Origin: Agromyces salentinus | GTDB taxonomy: Bacteria > Actinomycetota > Actinomycetes > Actinomycetales > Microbacteriaceae | Direction of reading: 5' to 3' | Assembly (NCBI RefSeq): GCF_009749395.1 | Contig: NZ_WBIR01000018.1 | Coordinates: forward strand, 1 to 64,000 | DNA: 64,000 nt | Part shown: positions 1-8,390 of the stretch, piece by piece | Layout of the letters: every line of letters starts with the position of its first letter | Position numbering within the stretch: position 1 is the stretch's first letter | Program-made: the position numbers and the translations under genes | Notes under the pieces: model-generated | What the model was told of the DNA's origin: nothing | What the model saw: the letters and a program-made list of their open reading frames with translations, nothing else | The model's database searches: none

Positions 1-34
1 GCCCGCGACCCACCACCAACGATTGGTCACCGAC

Positions 35-943
35 ATGTCCGTCTCCACCGCAGCCGCGCGGCCCGCCGGCAGAGCGAGCCGACGCCGCGAGGCGATCGCC
101 GGCCTCCTGTTCGTCCTGCCGACCATCGTCATCTTCGTGGTGTTCAAGTTCATCCCGATCGGCGGCGCCGGTGCGATGAGCCTCACGCAGTACCGCCTGA
201 ACGGCGACGTGACCTTCCTCGGCGCCGAGAACTACACCCGCCTGTTCGCCGACCCGCACTTCTGGCAGAGCCTCGGCGTCACGATCGGGTACGTCTGCAT
301 CTTCGTGCCGCTGATCATCGTGGTGTCACTCGCCGCTGGCCTGCTGCTGAACCGACTCGTCCGGGCGAGCAGCCTGTTCCGCGCCCTCCTGTTCGTGCCC
401 TACCTCAGCTCCTTCGTGCTCGCGGGCATCATCTGGAAGTGGATCTTCGCCGCCGACGGCCCGCTCAACGCGGCCCTCGACGGGATCGGGCTCGGCCCGG
501 TGCCGTTCCTCACGGGTGATGCGTGGCTCGTGCTCGCCAGCCTCGCGATGGTCGCCGCCTGGAAGGGCTTCGGCTACTCGATGCTGATCTTCCTGGCCGG
601 CCTGAAGGCGCAGCCCGCCGAAGTGCACGAGGCCGCCCGCATCGACGGCGCCGGCGCCTGGAAGTCGTTCTGGCACATCACCCTGCCGCTCCTGAAGCCC
701 GTCGTGTTCTTCGTGCTCGTGATCGAGACGATCGTCGGCTTCCAGGTCTTCGACACCATCTACGTGATGACCGGCGGCGGGCCGGCCCGTGCCAGCTACA
801 GCCTCATCTACTTCCTGTTCGACCAGGGCTTCCGGTTCTTCGACTTCGGCTACGCAGCGGCAATCGGCATCGTCCTGTTCGTCATCGTGCTCATCCTGTC
901 GCTCATCCAGCGACGCTTCTTCGAAGGGAAGGAAGACCAGTGA
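35..943 (+). CDS. Carbohydrate ABC transporter permease, MalF type
   Basis: Inner-membrane subunit of a sugar importer. The 302-residue protein has a basic N-terminus (RASRRREA), then about six hydrophobic segments, and the EAA loop EAARIDGAGAWKSFWHITLP that contacts the ATPase subunit. I chose the ATG at 35; an in-frame TTG at 23 lies upstream and neither has a clear Shine-Dalgarno. It overlaps the next permease by 4 bp. The binding-protein gene expected in front of it must lie off the left edge. Sugar specificity cannot be read from the permease. The GH29 fucosidase at the end of the same operon suggests a fucoside or fucose, by inference only. Confidence 0.93.
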   Translation: MSVSTAAARPAGRASRRREAIAGLLFVLPTIVIFVVFKFIPIGGAGAMSLTQYRLNGDVTFLGAENYTRLFADPHFWQSLGVTIGYVCIFVPLIIVVSLAAGLLLNRLVRASSLFRALLFVPYLSSFVLAGIIWKWIFAADGPLNAALDGIGLGPVPFLTGDAWLVLASLAMVAAWKGFGYSMLIFLAGLKAQPAEVHEAARIDGAGAWKSFWHITLPLLKPVVFFVLVIETIVGFQVFDTIYVMTGGGPARASYSLIYFLFDQGFRFFDFGYAAAIGIVLFVIVLILSLIQRRFFEGKEDQ

Positions 944-1857
944 CCTCCACCGCTTCCCTCGCGCTCGACGTCCCCGTCGCCGGCGACGGCTCGCTGCCCA
1001 GGGGTGCCACCGGCAACGGCTCGCCTGCGCGCCGACGCCGTCGCGGCGGCCGTGACGGCAGCCAGACCTGGGTGACCGTCTCGCTCATCGTCATCTCGCT
1101 GTTCACGGTGGCACCGCTCCTCGCGGTGATCGTGCTCGCCCTCTCGCCCGAGGACGCACCCACGATCCCCTACGCGTGGCCGTCGGACCTGACGCTCGAC
1201 AACCTCGTGCGCATCTTCAACGTCGGCGAGTTCCCGCTGTGGTTCTGGAACTCGCTCGTCTACTCGGTCGTCTCGGTGGTGCTCGTGCTCCTGACCGCGT
1301 CGATGGCGGCGTACGCCCTCGCCCGCAAGCGGTTCCCGGGCCGAAACCTCGTGCTCTGGTCGATCGTGGCGACGCTCATGGTGCCGATGCAGGCGACCCT
1401 CATCCCAACATTCATCATGGTCGCAGGCTGGGGCGGCGTGAACACCCTGTGGGGTCTCATCCTGCCGACGCTCGCGAATGCGCAGGCGGTGTTCCTCATC
1501 CGCCAGTTCGTGCGCGACCTGCCCGATGAGCTGTTCGACGCCGCCCGCATCGACGGTGCCGGCGAGTGGCGCACCTTCGTGGCGATCGTGCTGCCGCTCA
1601 TCCGCCCGGTGCTCGCGACGCTCGCGATCTTCGTCTTCCTCTGGCACTGGAACGACCTGCTCTGGCCGCTCGTCATCGGCCAGTCCGACGAGGCCCGCAC
1701 GCTGACGGTCGGTCTCGCTTCGCTCAACACCGAGACGGTCTCGAACTCGAGCATCATGGCGGCCGCACTCATCAGCTTCATCCCGTGTCTCGTGATCTTC
1801 CTGTTCCTGCAGAAGCACATCGTGGCGAGCATCACGTCGAGCGGCGTCAAGGGATGA
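940..1857 (+). CDS. Carbohydrate ABC transporter permease, MalG type
   Basis: Second membrane subunit of the same importer, 305 residues. It starts at the GTG at 940, overlapping the stop of the first permease, with the purine-rich GAAGGGAAGGAAG just upstream as ribosome site. After a charged, Arg-rich N-terminus (to about residue 40) come six hydrophobic stretches and the EAA loop DAARIDGAGEWRTFVAIVLP. The C-terminus SITSSGVKG is typical of MalG-type permeases. No ATPase gene is visible nearby; many actinobacterial sugar importers share one MsiK-type ATPase encoded elsewhere. Confidence 0.94.
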   Translation: MTSTASLALDVPVAGDGSLPRGATGNGSPARRRRRGGRDGSQTWVTVSLIVISLFTVAPLLAVIVLALSPEDAPTIPYAWPSDLTLDNLVRIFNVGEFPLWFWNSLVYSVVSVVLVLLTASMAAYALARKRFPGRNLVLWSIVATLMVPMQATLIPTFIMVAGWGGVNTLWGLILPTLANAQAVFLIRQFVRDLPDELFDAARIDGAGEWRTFVAIVLPLIRPVLATLAIFVFLWHWNDLLWPLVIGQSDEARTLTVGLASLNTETVSNSSIMAAALISFIPCLVIFLFLQKHIVASITSSGVKG

Positions 1858-2762
1858 GCATGACCGACGACGAGCCGGTGCGCTTCGGCCTCGTCGGCGT
1901 CGACTCGTCGCACTCGGTGCAGTTCACGCGGATGCTCGGCGACGGGCGCACCGGAGCCGTGGCGGGCGGCACCATCGTTGCCGCGTGGCAGGGCCCCACC
2001 GTCGCGGACTTCCCTCCGAGTCGCGACCGCAACGATGATCTCGCGGCCGAGGTCGCGGGCCTCGGGGTGCCGCTCGCCGATTCGCCCGAGGCGGTGGCCG
2101 AGGCATCCGACGCCCTGCTCGTCGTCGCGAGCGACGCCCGATCGCATCCGACGCACCTGCGCCGGCTCGCGAGGTTCGGCAAGCCGGTCTACCTCGACAC
2201 TCGCTTCGCCCCGACGCGGCGAGACGCGGTCGAGATGCTCGAGCAGGCCGAGGCGGACGGATGCCTCGTGCTGGCCGGTTCTCCGAAGCGGTTCACGCCG
2301 GAGTTCCGGGCCGCCGTGGCAGAGTCCGCCAGCATGGGCGCGATCGAGCGGATCGACCTCGACGGTCCGTTGCCCGAGCAACCCCATCACGAGTTCTTCG
2401 CCTGGTACGGGGTGCACCTCGTCGACCTCGCGGTCGCCGCACTCGGCCCGGACTGTGCGAGCGTCGACGCCACCGGCGGCCGCGTCGTCCTGGCCTGGGA
2501 CGACGGGCGTGTCGCCACGCTCGGCGGCGAAGCGGAGTGGCAGCCGATCACGCGAGGCTCGATCCAATCCCCCGCGGGCTTGCACGCGTTCGAGATCGAG
2601 TCCAGCGCCGAGATGCTCGCCGGCCTCCTGACGGAGATCATCTCGTCGTGCCGAACGAACAGCCCCAACGTGCCGCGGGCCGAGATCACCGCCACCGTCT
2701 CGATCGTCGAGGCAGCGGCCCGCAGCCGGGCACTCGGCGCCCCCGTCGCCGTACCCCGGTGA
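1854..2762 (+). CDS. Gfo/Idh/MocA-family oxidoreductase
   Basis: Probable NAD(P)-dependent sugar or sugar-acid oxidoreductase, 302 residues, starting at an ATG that overlaps the previous stop (ATGA). The N-terminal Rossmann region reads VRFGLVGVDSSHS, so the usual GxGxx(G/A) loop is altered: G15 is followed by V16-D17 where a second glycine is expected. A lysine in GSPKRFTPEF (near residue 145) sits where the family's catalytic Lys is found. Its position between importer and fucosidase suggests it acts on the imported sugar or a derivative. The substrate is unknown, and the atypical nucleotide loop makes even the cofactor uncertain. Confidence 0.8.
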   Translation: MSMTDDEPVRFGLVGVDSSHSVQFTRMLGDGRTGAVAGGTIVAAWQGPTVADFPPSRDRNDDLAAEVAGLGVPLADSPEAVAEASDALLVVASDARSHPTHLRRLARFGKPVYLDTRFAPTRRDAVEMLEQAEADGCLVLAGSPKRFTPEFRAAVAESASMGAIERIDLDGPLPEQPHHEFFAWYGVHLVDLAVAALGPDCASVDATGGRVVLAWDDGRVATLGGEAEWQPITRGSIQSPAGLHAFEIESSAEMLAGLLTEIISSCRTNSPNVPRAEITATVSIVEAAARSRALGAPVAVPR

Positions 2763-2811
2763 GCGCGAGAACCACCGACCGACCGAATCCACGAGAAAGC
2801 GAGCGTCGACG

Positions 2812-4827
2812 ATGACCACCGAATTCCCCGATCCCTCGACTCCCCCGACCCGATCGACGATCAGCAGGCGCACCCTCCTCCAGGCAGGCGGCGCCGGCGC
2901 GCTGGCCGTCATGGCGACCGCCGCGTTTGCCGAGCCCGCCTCGGCAGCTCGCGGACCGGCTGTGACCGTGACCGACCTCGGCCCCGGCGTCGTGCAGTTC
3001 GGCTCGAAGAGCGCCTACCAGTTCGGCGACACCCTCTACATCGGTTCTCGCAACCTCGAGCCGATGTACGTCATCGCGTACCACGTGCCGAGCGCCACGG
3101 TCACCGGGTACACGACCATCCCGGAGGGCAGGTCGACGCAGGCGATCTGCGCCGACCCCACCGGCCGCTACCTCTACATCGGCACCGAGAACGAGGTGAA
3201 CACCGCGACCCTGTTCCGATGGGATCTCCAGCAGGGCGACGTGGAGGCGGAGGCACTCGGCCGGGCCGGCGACGTCCGCGTCTGGGCGCTCGACGTCGCG
3301 CCGGACGGGGTGGTGTTCTTCGGCGGCCGCGAGCCGGGCGGCAACCTGTGGAGCTACGACCCGGCGGTCGGCGAGGTCGTCGCACTCGGCATCGCGGAGC
3401 CCACGGCGACCGGGGCACGCGCCATCGTCGCCACGGAGAGCACCGTGTACTTCGGGGCCGGCAACACCCTCGGCGGCGGAACCTCGAGCAAGGCCGTGCT
3501 CTCCGCGTACGATCGCGCGAGCGGCACGTTCACGTCGATCCTGCCGCCCGAGCTGGCCGACGACGACACCGTCCGCGAACTGCGGCTCGCGGACGGACGC
3601 CTGGTGGTGACCACCGCCAATGCGTCGGGCTCCAGCATCGCGGTGCTCGACGTCGCCGATCCGACCTCATACCGCGTCGCGACCCACGACGGCATCACCA
3701 CGAAGGCCACCCTCGTGCACGGGGACGACATCTACTTCCTGGCCAAGGCGGGCGACCTGCGCGTCTGCTCGATCGAGACCATGCAGATCCGACCGGTCGC
3801 CATCGACGGCCTCGACCTCGGGGAGGTGTGGGGCCTCGGCTGGATCGACGACCGACTGCACGCGGTGTCCGCATACGGATTCGTCGCGCACCTCGACGTC
3901 GCGGCGGGCTCCTTCGAGACCACCGGCCTCATCGACGCGGGCGCACCACCCGAAGCCCAGCTCGCCATGAGCGTCACCGCCGGCGGCGGCTCCGCCTACG
4001 TCGCGGCGAACGGCGTGCTCGGCCGGCACGTCCTCGACACCGGAGCGGTGCACAACATCATCGCCCCCGGCGAGACGAAGGACGCGGCCTGGTCGGCGAA
4101 CCGGCTCTGGATGGCGCAGTACAGCGGGCTCGGCCTGTGGTCCTACGACCCCGTCGGGGACGTTCGGCGCCAGGCCGCTGCGCTGCCCCCGTCGTACAAC
4201 CGCCCGCAGTCGGTGACCTGGGATGCGGTCAACGGGCTCGTCGTCGTGGTCGCGCTGTCCGACTCGGCGGGCGGCAGTTGCCTGGGCATCCACGATCCCT
4301 CGACCGGGACCACGGACGTGGTCGAGCTTCCGCTCGGACCCGGACAGTCCGTCTCCTCCGTGCTGGCGCACGAGGGCGTGGTGTACCTCGGCGGCGGCAC
4401 GGGCGGAGCATCGAGTCCCGCGGGCGAGATCGTCGCCTTCGACCCGGTGGCCCGCACGATCGCCTGGCGGATCGATCCCGGCGACACGAAGCAGGTGACC
4501 GGGCTCGCCGTCGCGCGGCAGTACCTCTACGTCGCGCTGCACGGCGGCGGCTTCCGGGTGATCGATCGTGCGAAGGGCCGTCTCGTGCACAGCGAGCGGG
4601 TGCCCTTCGCGACGAAGGCCTGGGCGCTGACGACGAGTCGCAACCGACTCTTCGCGGTGACCGCCCAGGAGCTGCGGCACGTCGACACCACCACGTACCG
4701 CTCGCGCGTCGTCGTTCCCGGGCTGGACGGCGCCTGGTACGGGGGCGGCATCGACATCTCGACCGACGAGGCGGGCCGCATGTACACGATGAAGGACCGC
4801 AACCTCGTGCAGATCGATGTCCGGTAG
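2812..4827 (+). CDS. Tat-exported beta-propeller protein of unknown function
   Basis: 671 residues. The N-terminus carries a twin-arginine signal (SRRTLLQ at residues 18-24, a hydrophobic stretch, then a likely cut after ASA near residue 45), so the folded protein is exported. The rest is a chain of repeats of about 45-50 residues with motifs such as LWSYDPAVGEV, LGIHDPSTG and IVAFDPVARTIAWRID. These are typical of PQQ-like or WD-like beta-propellers, and there may be two propellers. I see no catalytic motif or cofactor site that I can name. It lies 49 bp after the oxidoreductase and overlaps the fucosidase start, so it is probably co-expressed for extracellular glycan handling, as a lyase-like or binding propeller. 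Function is not assigned. Confidence 0.78.
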   Translation: MTTEFPDPSTPPTRSTISRRTLLQAGGAGALAVMATAAFAEPASAARGPAVTVTDLGPGVVQFGSKSAYQFGDTLYIGSRNLEPMYVIAYHVPSATVTGYTTIPEGRSTQAICADPTGRYLYIGTENEVNTATLFRWDLQQGDVEAEALGRAGDVRVWALDVAPDGVVFFGGREPGGNLWSYDPAVGEVVALGIAEPTATGARAIVATESTVYFGAGNTLGGGTSSKAVLSAYDRASGTFTSILPPELADDDTVRELRLADGRLVVTTANASGSSIAVLDVADPTSYRVATHDGITTKATLVHGDDIYFLAKAGDLRVCSIETMQIRPVAIDGLDLGEVWGLGWIDDRLHAVSAYGFVAHLDVAAGSFETTGLIDAGAPPEAQLAMSVTAGGGSAYVAANGVLGRHVLDTGAVHNIIAPGETKDAAWSANRLWMAQYSGLGLWSYDPVGDVRRQAAALPPSYNRPQSVTWDAVNGLVVVVALSDSAGGSCLGIHDPSTGTTDVVELPLGPGQSVSSVLAHEGVVYLGGGTGGASSPAGEIVAFDPVARTIAWRIDPGDTKQVTGLAVARQYLYVALHGGGFRVIDRAKGRLVHSERVPFATKAWALTTSRNRLFAVTAQELRHVDTTTYRSRVVVPGLDGAWYGGGIDISTDEAGRMYTMKDRNLVQIDVR

Positions 4828-6088
4828 CCGCCGGATGTCGCAGGCCGACCCCGCTCGCACGGAGCACGCGCCGTGGGTGCCGGTCGGGGCATCCGGCCGC
4901 CCGCTGCCTGCATGGGCACGGAACGCGACGCTCGGGGTGTTCGTGCACTGGGGGGCGTACTCGGTGCCGGCGTGGGCGGAACGCTCCGGCGCGCTCGGCG
5001 ACCACCCGGACGAGGATTGGTTCGCGCACACCTCGTACGCCGAGTGGTACGCGAACACCATCCGCATCGAGGGCTCACCCGCCTCGGTCCATCACACGAG
5101 GGAACATGCCGGCCGACCATACCTGGCCTTCCTCGAGGAGTGGCGCGCCGAGTCGTACGACCCGGCGGAGTGGGCGGGGCTGTTCCGGGCGCTCGGCGCC
5201 GACTACGTCGTGCCGACGACGAAGCACCACGACGGCATCACGCTGTGGGATGCCCCGGGCGCGGCGTCGACCGCCCTCGCGGGCGGCCCCGGCCGGGACC
5301 TGATCGGCCCGCTCGCCGATGCCGTCCGCGCCGAGGGCATGCGCTTCGGCGTGTACTACTCGGGCGGATTGGACTGGTCCTTCGCCGACACACGTCCGCA
5401 CACCTCGAACGAGCACATCGAGCAATTCCGGCCCAAGGGCGCCGACTACCACGCCTACGCGGCCAGGCAGCTGCGCGACCTGATCGAGCGGTACCACCCC
5501 GACGTGCTCTGGAACGACATCGAGTGGCCCGACGCCGGCAAGGCCCCTGGCGACGATTCGCTCGATGAACTGATCCGGAGCTATCGCTCGGCGGTTCCCG
5601 AGGGCATCGTGAACGATCGCTGGGGCCTCGACGTGTGGGACTACCGGACGAGCGAGTACGAAGCCGGCAACGCCAACGAGTCCGCCCCCGGCTGGGAGCA
5701 CTGTCGCGGCCTCGGACTCTCGTTCGGGTACAACTCGGCCGAACCGGCCTCGGATACCCTGTCGCCGCGCGAACTCGCCGGGCTCTATGCCGACATCGTC
5801 AGCCGAGGCGGTCGCCTGCTGCTGAACGTCGGGCCCACCGCGGCCGGTGAGATCCCACCGGTGCAGCGACGCACGCTCGAGGGCGTCGCCGGCTGGATCA
5901 CCGCACTGAAGCCGCGCACGATCGGGCGCGGCCCGGTCACCGCCCACGACATCGAGGTGACAGGTGCCGCGTGGTGGCGCGCATGGAGCACGTCGGACGG
6001 CATCGTGGTGATCGTCGACGACCCCGGGGCATCCGCTCGGTGCCGGAGCGGGCGCCCCGTGACGGTGGTGCCGCTTCCCACGGGTTGA
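4817..6088 (+). CDS. GH29 alpha-L-fucosidase
   Basis: Retaining alpha-L-fucosidase of glycoside hydrolase family 29, 423 residues as drawn. Visible family motifs: FVHWGAYSVPAW near the N-terminus, DYVVPTTKHHDGITLWD, GVYYSGGLDWSF, and PDVLWNDIEWP, whose Asp (D234 with this start) matches the catalytic nucleophile. RGGRLLLNVGPTAAGEIP is the conserved end of the barrel. No signal peptide is evident, so it may act in the cytoplasm on imported fuco-oligosaccharides. The start is uncertain: the ATG at 4817 overlaps the propeller gene by 11 bp and an in-frame ATG at 4835 avoids this. Neither has a strong ribosome site. Last gene of the operon. Confidence 0.9.
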   Translation: MSGSRRMSQADPARTEHAPWVPVGASGRPLPAWARNATLGVFVHWGAYSVPAWAERSGALGDHPDEDWFAHTSYAEWYANTIRIEGSPASVHHTREHAGRPYLAFLEEWRAESYDPAEWAGLFRALGADYVVPTTKHHDGITLWDAPGAASTALAGGPGRDLIGPLADAVRAEGMRFGVYYSGGLDWSFADTRPHTSNEHIEQFRPKGADYHAYAARQLRDLIERYHPDVLWNDIEWPDAGKAPGDDSLDELIRSYRSAVPEGIVNDRWGLDVWDYRTSEYEAGNANESAPGWEHCRGLGLSFGYNSAEPASDTLSPRELAGLYADIVSRGGRLLLNVGPTAAGEIPPVQRRTLEGVAGWITALKPRTIGRGPVTAHDIEVTGAAWWRAWSTSDGIVVIVDDPGASARCRSGRPVTVVPLPTG

Positions 6089-6114
6089 CCATCGGCCCGC
6101 AGCGAAGCGCCCGC

Positions 6115-7485
6115 TCAGCGACCCGCGACGAGGTCGGCGACGTGCGCGATCGGCGACGTGGTCGCCCGGCCCCGCAGTTCGGCGCGGTCGGCCGCGTGGT
6201 ACGCGCCGTAGATCGCCTGCACCGCGAGCCAGCGCAGCGGTTCGACCTCCCAGCGGCGAGCGCGATGGCCGACCCACGGCAGCCGGGTGAGCTCGGTGTC
6301 CCGGCCGAGCACGAGGTCGCGCAGGGTGCGGCCCGCCAGGTTCGTGGTGGTCACCCCGGTTCCGACGTACCCGCCCGCCCAGCCGAGCCCCGTCGAGCGG
6401 TCGTGGCCGACGGTGGCCGACCAGTCGCGCGGGACGCCGAGCACCCCCGACCAGGCGTGGTCGATCGCGGCATCCGAGGCGACCGGGAAGAAGCGGGTCA
6501 GCAGCGCCGTGAGGCTCTCGATGGTGCGCTGCTGCGTTCGGCCGTCCTGGTCGACGCGCGAGCCGTAGCGGTAGGGCACGCCCCGCCCGCCGAAGGCGAT
6601 GCGATCGTCGGCGGTGCGCTGCGCGTACATGTAGACGTGGGCCATGTCGCCGAGGGTGTCGCGCCCGGTCCAGCCGATCTGCTCCCAGGCGGATGCCGCG
6701 AGCGGCTCGGTCACGATGAGCGAGGAGTTCATGGGCAGCCAGGTGCGGTGCTCGCCGTGCAGGTCGGGCGTGAAGCCCTCGGTCGCGCGCAGCACGTGCG
6801 CGGCCCGCACGGTGCCGTGGTCGGTGCGCACCTGGCCCTCGCGGATCTCGGTGACGGTCGTGTTCTCGTAGATCGTGACGCCCAGTCGCTCGACGGCGCG
6901 GGCGAGGCCGAGCACGAGCTTGGCCGGATGGACGCGGGCGCAGTGCGGATGCCACACGCCGCCGAGCGCGCCGGCGACGTCCACCCGCGCGCGGGTCTGC
7001 TCGGCGTCGAGCAGCTCGAGGTCGGTCGCGGGCCACGACTGCTCGGAGGCGGCGAAGGCTCGCAGCCGCGCGAGCTGGGCGGGCGTGTTCGCGACGGTGA
7101 GCTCTCCGCCCTTGCGGAGGTCGGCGTCGATGCCCTCGGCCGCGGCCACGGCGATGACCTCGTCGACGGCCTCGTTCTGGGCGACCTGCTGGGCGATCGC
7201 CGCGTCGCGCCCGTGGCGTTTCACGTACTGCTCGCGCCCCCCGGTGACCGAGTTGGTCAGCCACCCGCCGTTGCGGCCCGAGGCGCCGTACCCGGCGAAG
7301 CGCCGTTCGAGCACGGCGATGCGCAGGTCGGGCTGGTCGCGCTTGAGGTAGTAGGCCGCCCACAGCCCGGTGTACCCGGCGCCGACGATCGCGACGTCGG
7401 CGTGCAGGTCGCCGGGCAGCGCCGGTCGTGGTGCCGGCATGCCCACCTGTCGCAGCCAGAACGAGACGCCGCCGTTCTCGGTCAT
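6115..7485 (-). CDS. FAD-dependent oxidoreductase (DAO family)
   Basis: 456-residue flavoprotein. The FAD-binding fold is near the N-terminus (VAIVGAGYTG, residues 31-40), followed by the family motif YGASGRNGGW, as in gamma-glutamylputrescine oxidase and related amine/amino-acid oxidases. The C-terminal part has GWAGGYVGTGVTTTNLAGR, the second FAD contact of the DAO family. The start ATG overlaps the stop of the ferredoxin-like gene by 4 bp, so translation is probably coupled. It is the last gene of the repeat-peptide operon. An amine substrate would be the family default; acting on the operon's own peptide or a partner metabolite is speculation. Confidence 0.88.
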   Translation of the reverse strand: MTENGGVSFWLRQVGMPAPRPALPGDLHADVAIVGAGYTGLWAAYYLKRDQPDLRIAVLERRFAGYGASGRNGGWLTNSVTGGREQYVKRHGRDAAIAQQVAQNEAVDEVIAVAAAEGIDADLRKGGELTVANTPAQLARLRAFAASEQSWPATDLELLDAEQTRARVDVAGALGGVWHPHCARVHPAKLVLGLARAVERLGVTIYENTTVTEIREGQVRTDHGTVRAAHVLRATEGFTPDLHGEHRTWLPMNSSLIVTEPLAASAWEQIGWTGRDTLGDMAHVYMYAQRTADDRIAFGGRGVPYRYGSRVDQDGRTQQRTIESLTALLTRFFPVASDAAIDHAWSGVLGVPRDWSATVGHDRSTGLGWAGGYVGTGVTTTNLAGRTLRDLVLGRDTELTRLPWVGHRARRWEVEPLRWLAVQAIYGAYHAADRAELRGRATTSPIAHVADLVAGR

Positions 7486-8390
7486 GGGGTCTCCTCGGGG
7501 TCGCGATGCTCGATGCTGCGGACCGCGTACCGGCGCACCTGCACCGGCCGGGTCGCGGCGCACGTCGAGAGTAACGGCGGCGAGGACTCCTCGGCGAGTT
7601 CCACGACGATCGACTCGCCGTCGCCGAGCCCGAGGCGCACGCGCCATCCGTCGTCGGTCGCGGACTCCTCGAGCGGCGGGTAGGCGGCGATGCGGTCGTC
7701 GCCGAAGGCCTCGCGAGCGGCGTGTTGCGCGGCCTGCACGGGGTGGCTGAGCGAGCTGCGGCCGCGCAGCCGGTCGCGCACGACGAGCCCATCGTCGAAG
7801 GCCTCGGCGATGCGGGCCGCGTCGCCGTCATCGGCATACCCGTAGTAGAGCCCGTGCGGGAACACGACAATCGTGCCCGCGAACCGGTCGCCGCCGACGT
7901 GCGAGCACTCCCAGGTCTGCTCGGGCCGGGCGAGCGCGAGCGTCGCAGCGACGCGGCGTCCGCGCACGGCGCAGCAGCGGTCGTGCCGGCCGTGGGCGCA
8001 GGCCGCGTAGACCGGCTCCGCGGAGGGGGTGCCGGTCGACCCGTCGAGCGGCAGGTCGAGCAGGTCCGCGGGGCTCGCCGCCTCGCCCCAGACGATGCGC
8101 TCCAGGCCGAGGCGCGAGTCGGCGATCGCCCAGCGCTGCATCGGCGGGGGCGTGCGCCGGCCCGGGCGACGGATCGCGAGGATCCGCATGCCCTCCGCCT
8201 CGGCGCGGTGCACGAGGCGCCGGCCGAGGTCGCGGTCGAAGGGCGCGTCGAGCAGGGCGTTGTGCCCCCAGCTCGTCGCCACCTCGACGAGCAGCCATCG
8301 GATGCCGCGCGGCGCCGTGCCCGCGAGCGGGTCGTCCCGTTCGCGGGCACGATCGCTGCACGGCGCCCACGGCTCGGCGGCGAGGGTCAC
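7482..8390 (-). CDS. Sucrase/ferredoxin-like family protein
   Basis: 302 residues, matching the sucrase/ferredoxin-like family (thioredoxin-fold, ferredoxin-like). Diagnostic motifs: YAACAHGRHDRCCAVRGR mid-protein and the later WECSHVGGDRFAGT, giving the clustered Cys/His residues expected to hold an Fe-S cluster. The family name is historical; no sucrase activity is implied. The ATG overlaps the stop of the JmjC gene by 4 bp, and the stop overlaps the flavoprotein start. A role as electron carrier between flavoprotein and oxygenase is plausible but inferred. Confidence 0.88.
   Translation of the reverse strand: MTLAAEPWAPCSDRARERDDPLAGTAPRGIRWLLVEVATSWGHNALLDAPFDRDLGRRLVHRAEAEGMRILAIRRPGRRTPPPMQRWAIADSRLGLERIVWGEAASPADLLDLPLDGSTGTPSAEPVYAACAHGRHDRCCAVRGRRVAATLALARPEQTWECSHVGGDRFAGTIVVFPHGLYYGYADDGDAARIAEAFDDGLVVRDRLRGRSSLSHPVQAAQHAAREAFGDDRIAAYPPLEESATDDGWRVRLGLGDGESIVVELAEESSPPLLSTCAATRPVQVRRYAVRSIEHRDPEETP

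Noticed and set aside
5075-8350. 1091-codon minus-strand frame opposite the GH29, FAD oxidoreductase and ferredoxin-like genes
   Set aside because: Low-complexity Arg/Ser/Ala translation without motifs; the overlapping genes have complete family signatures.
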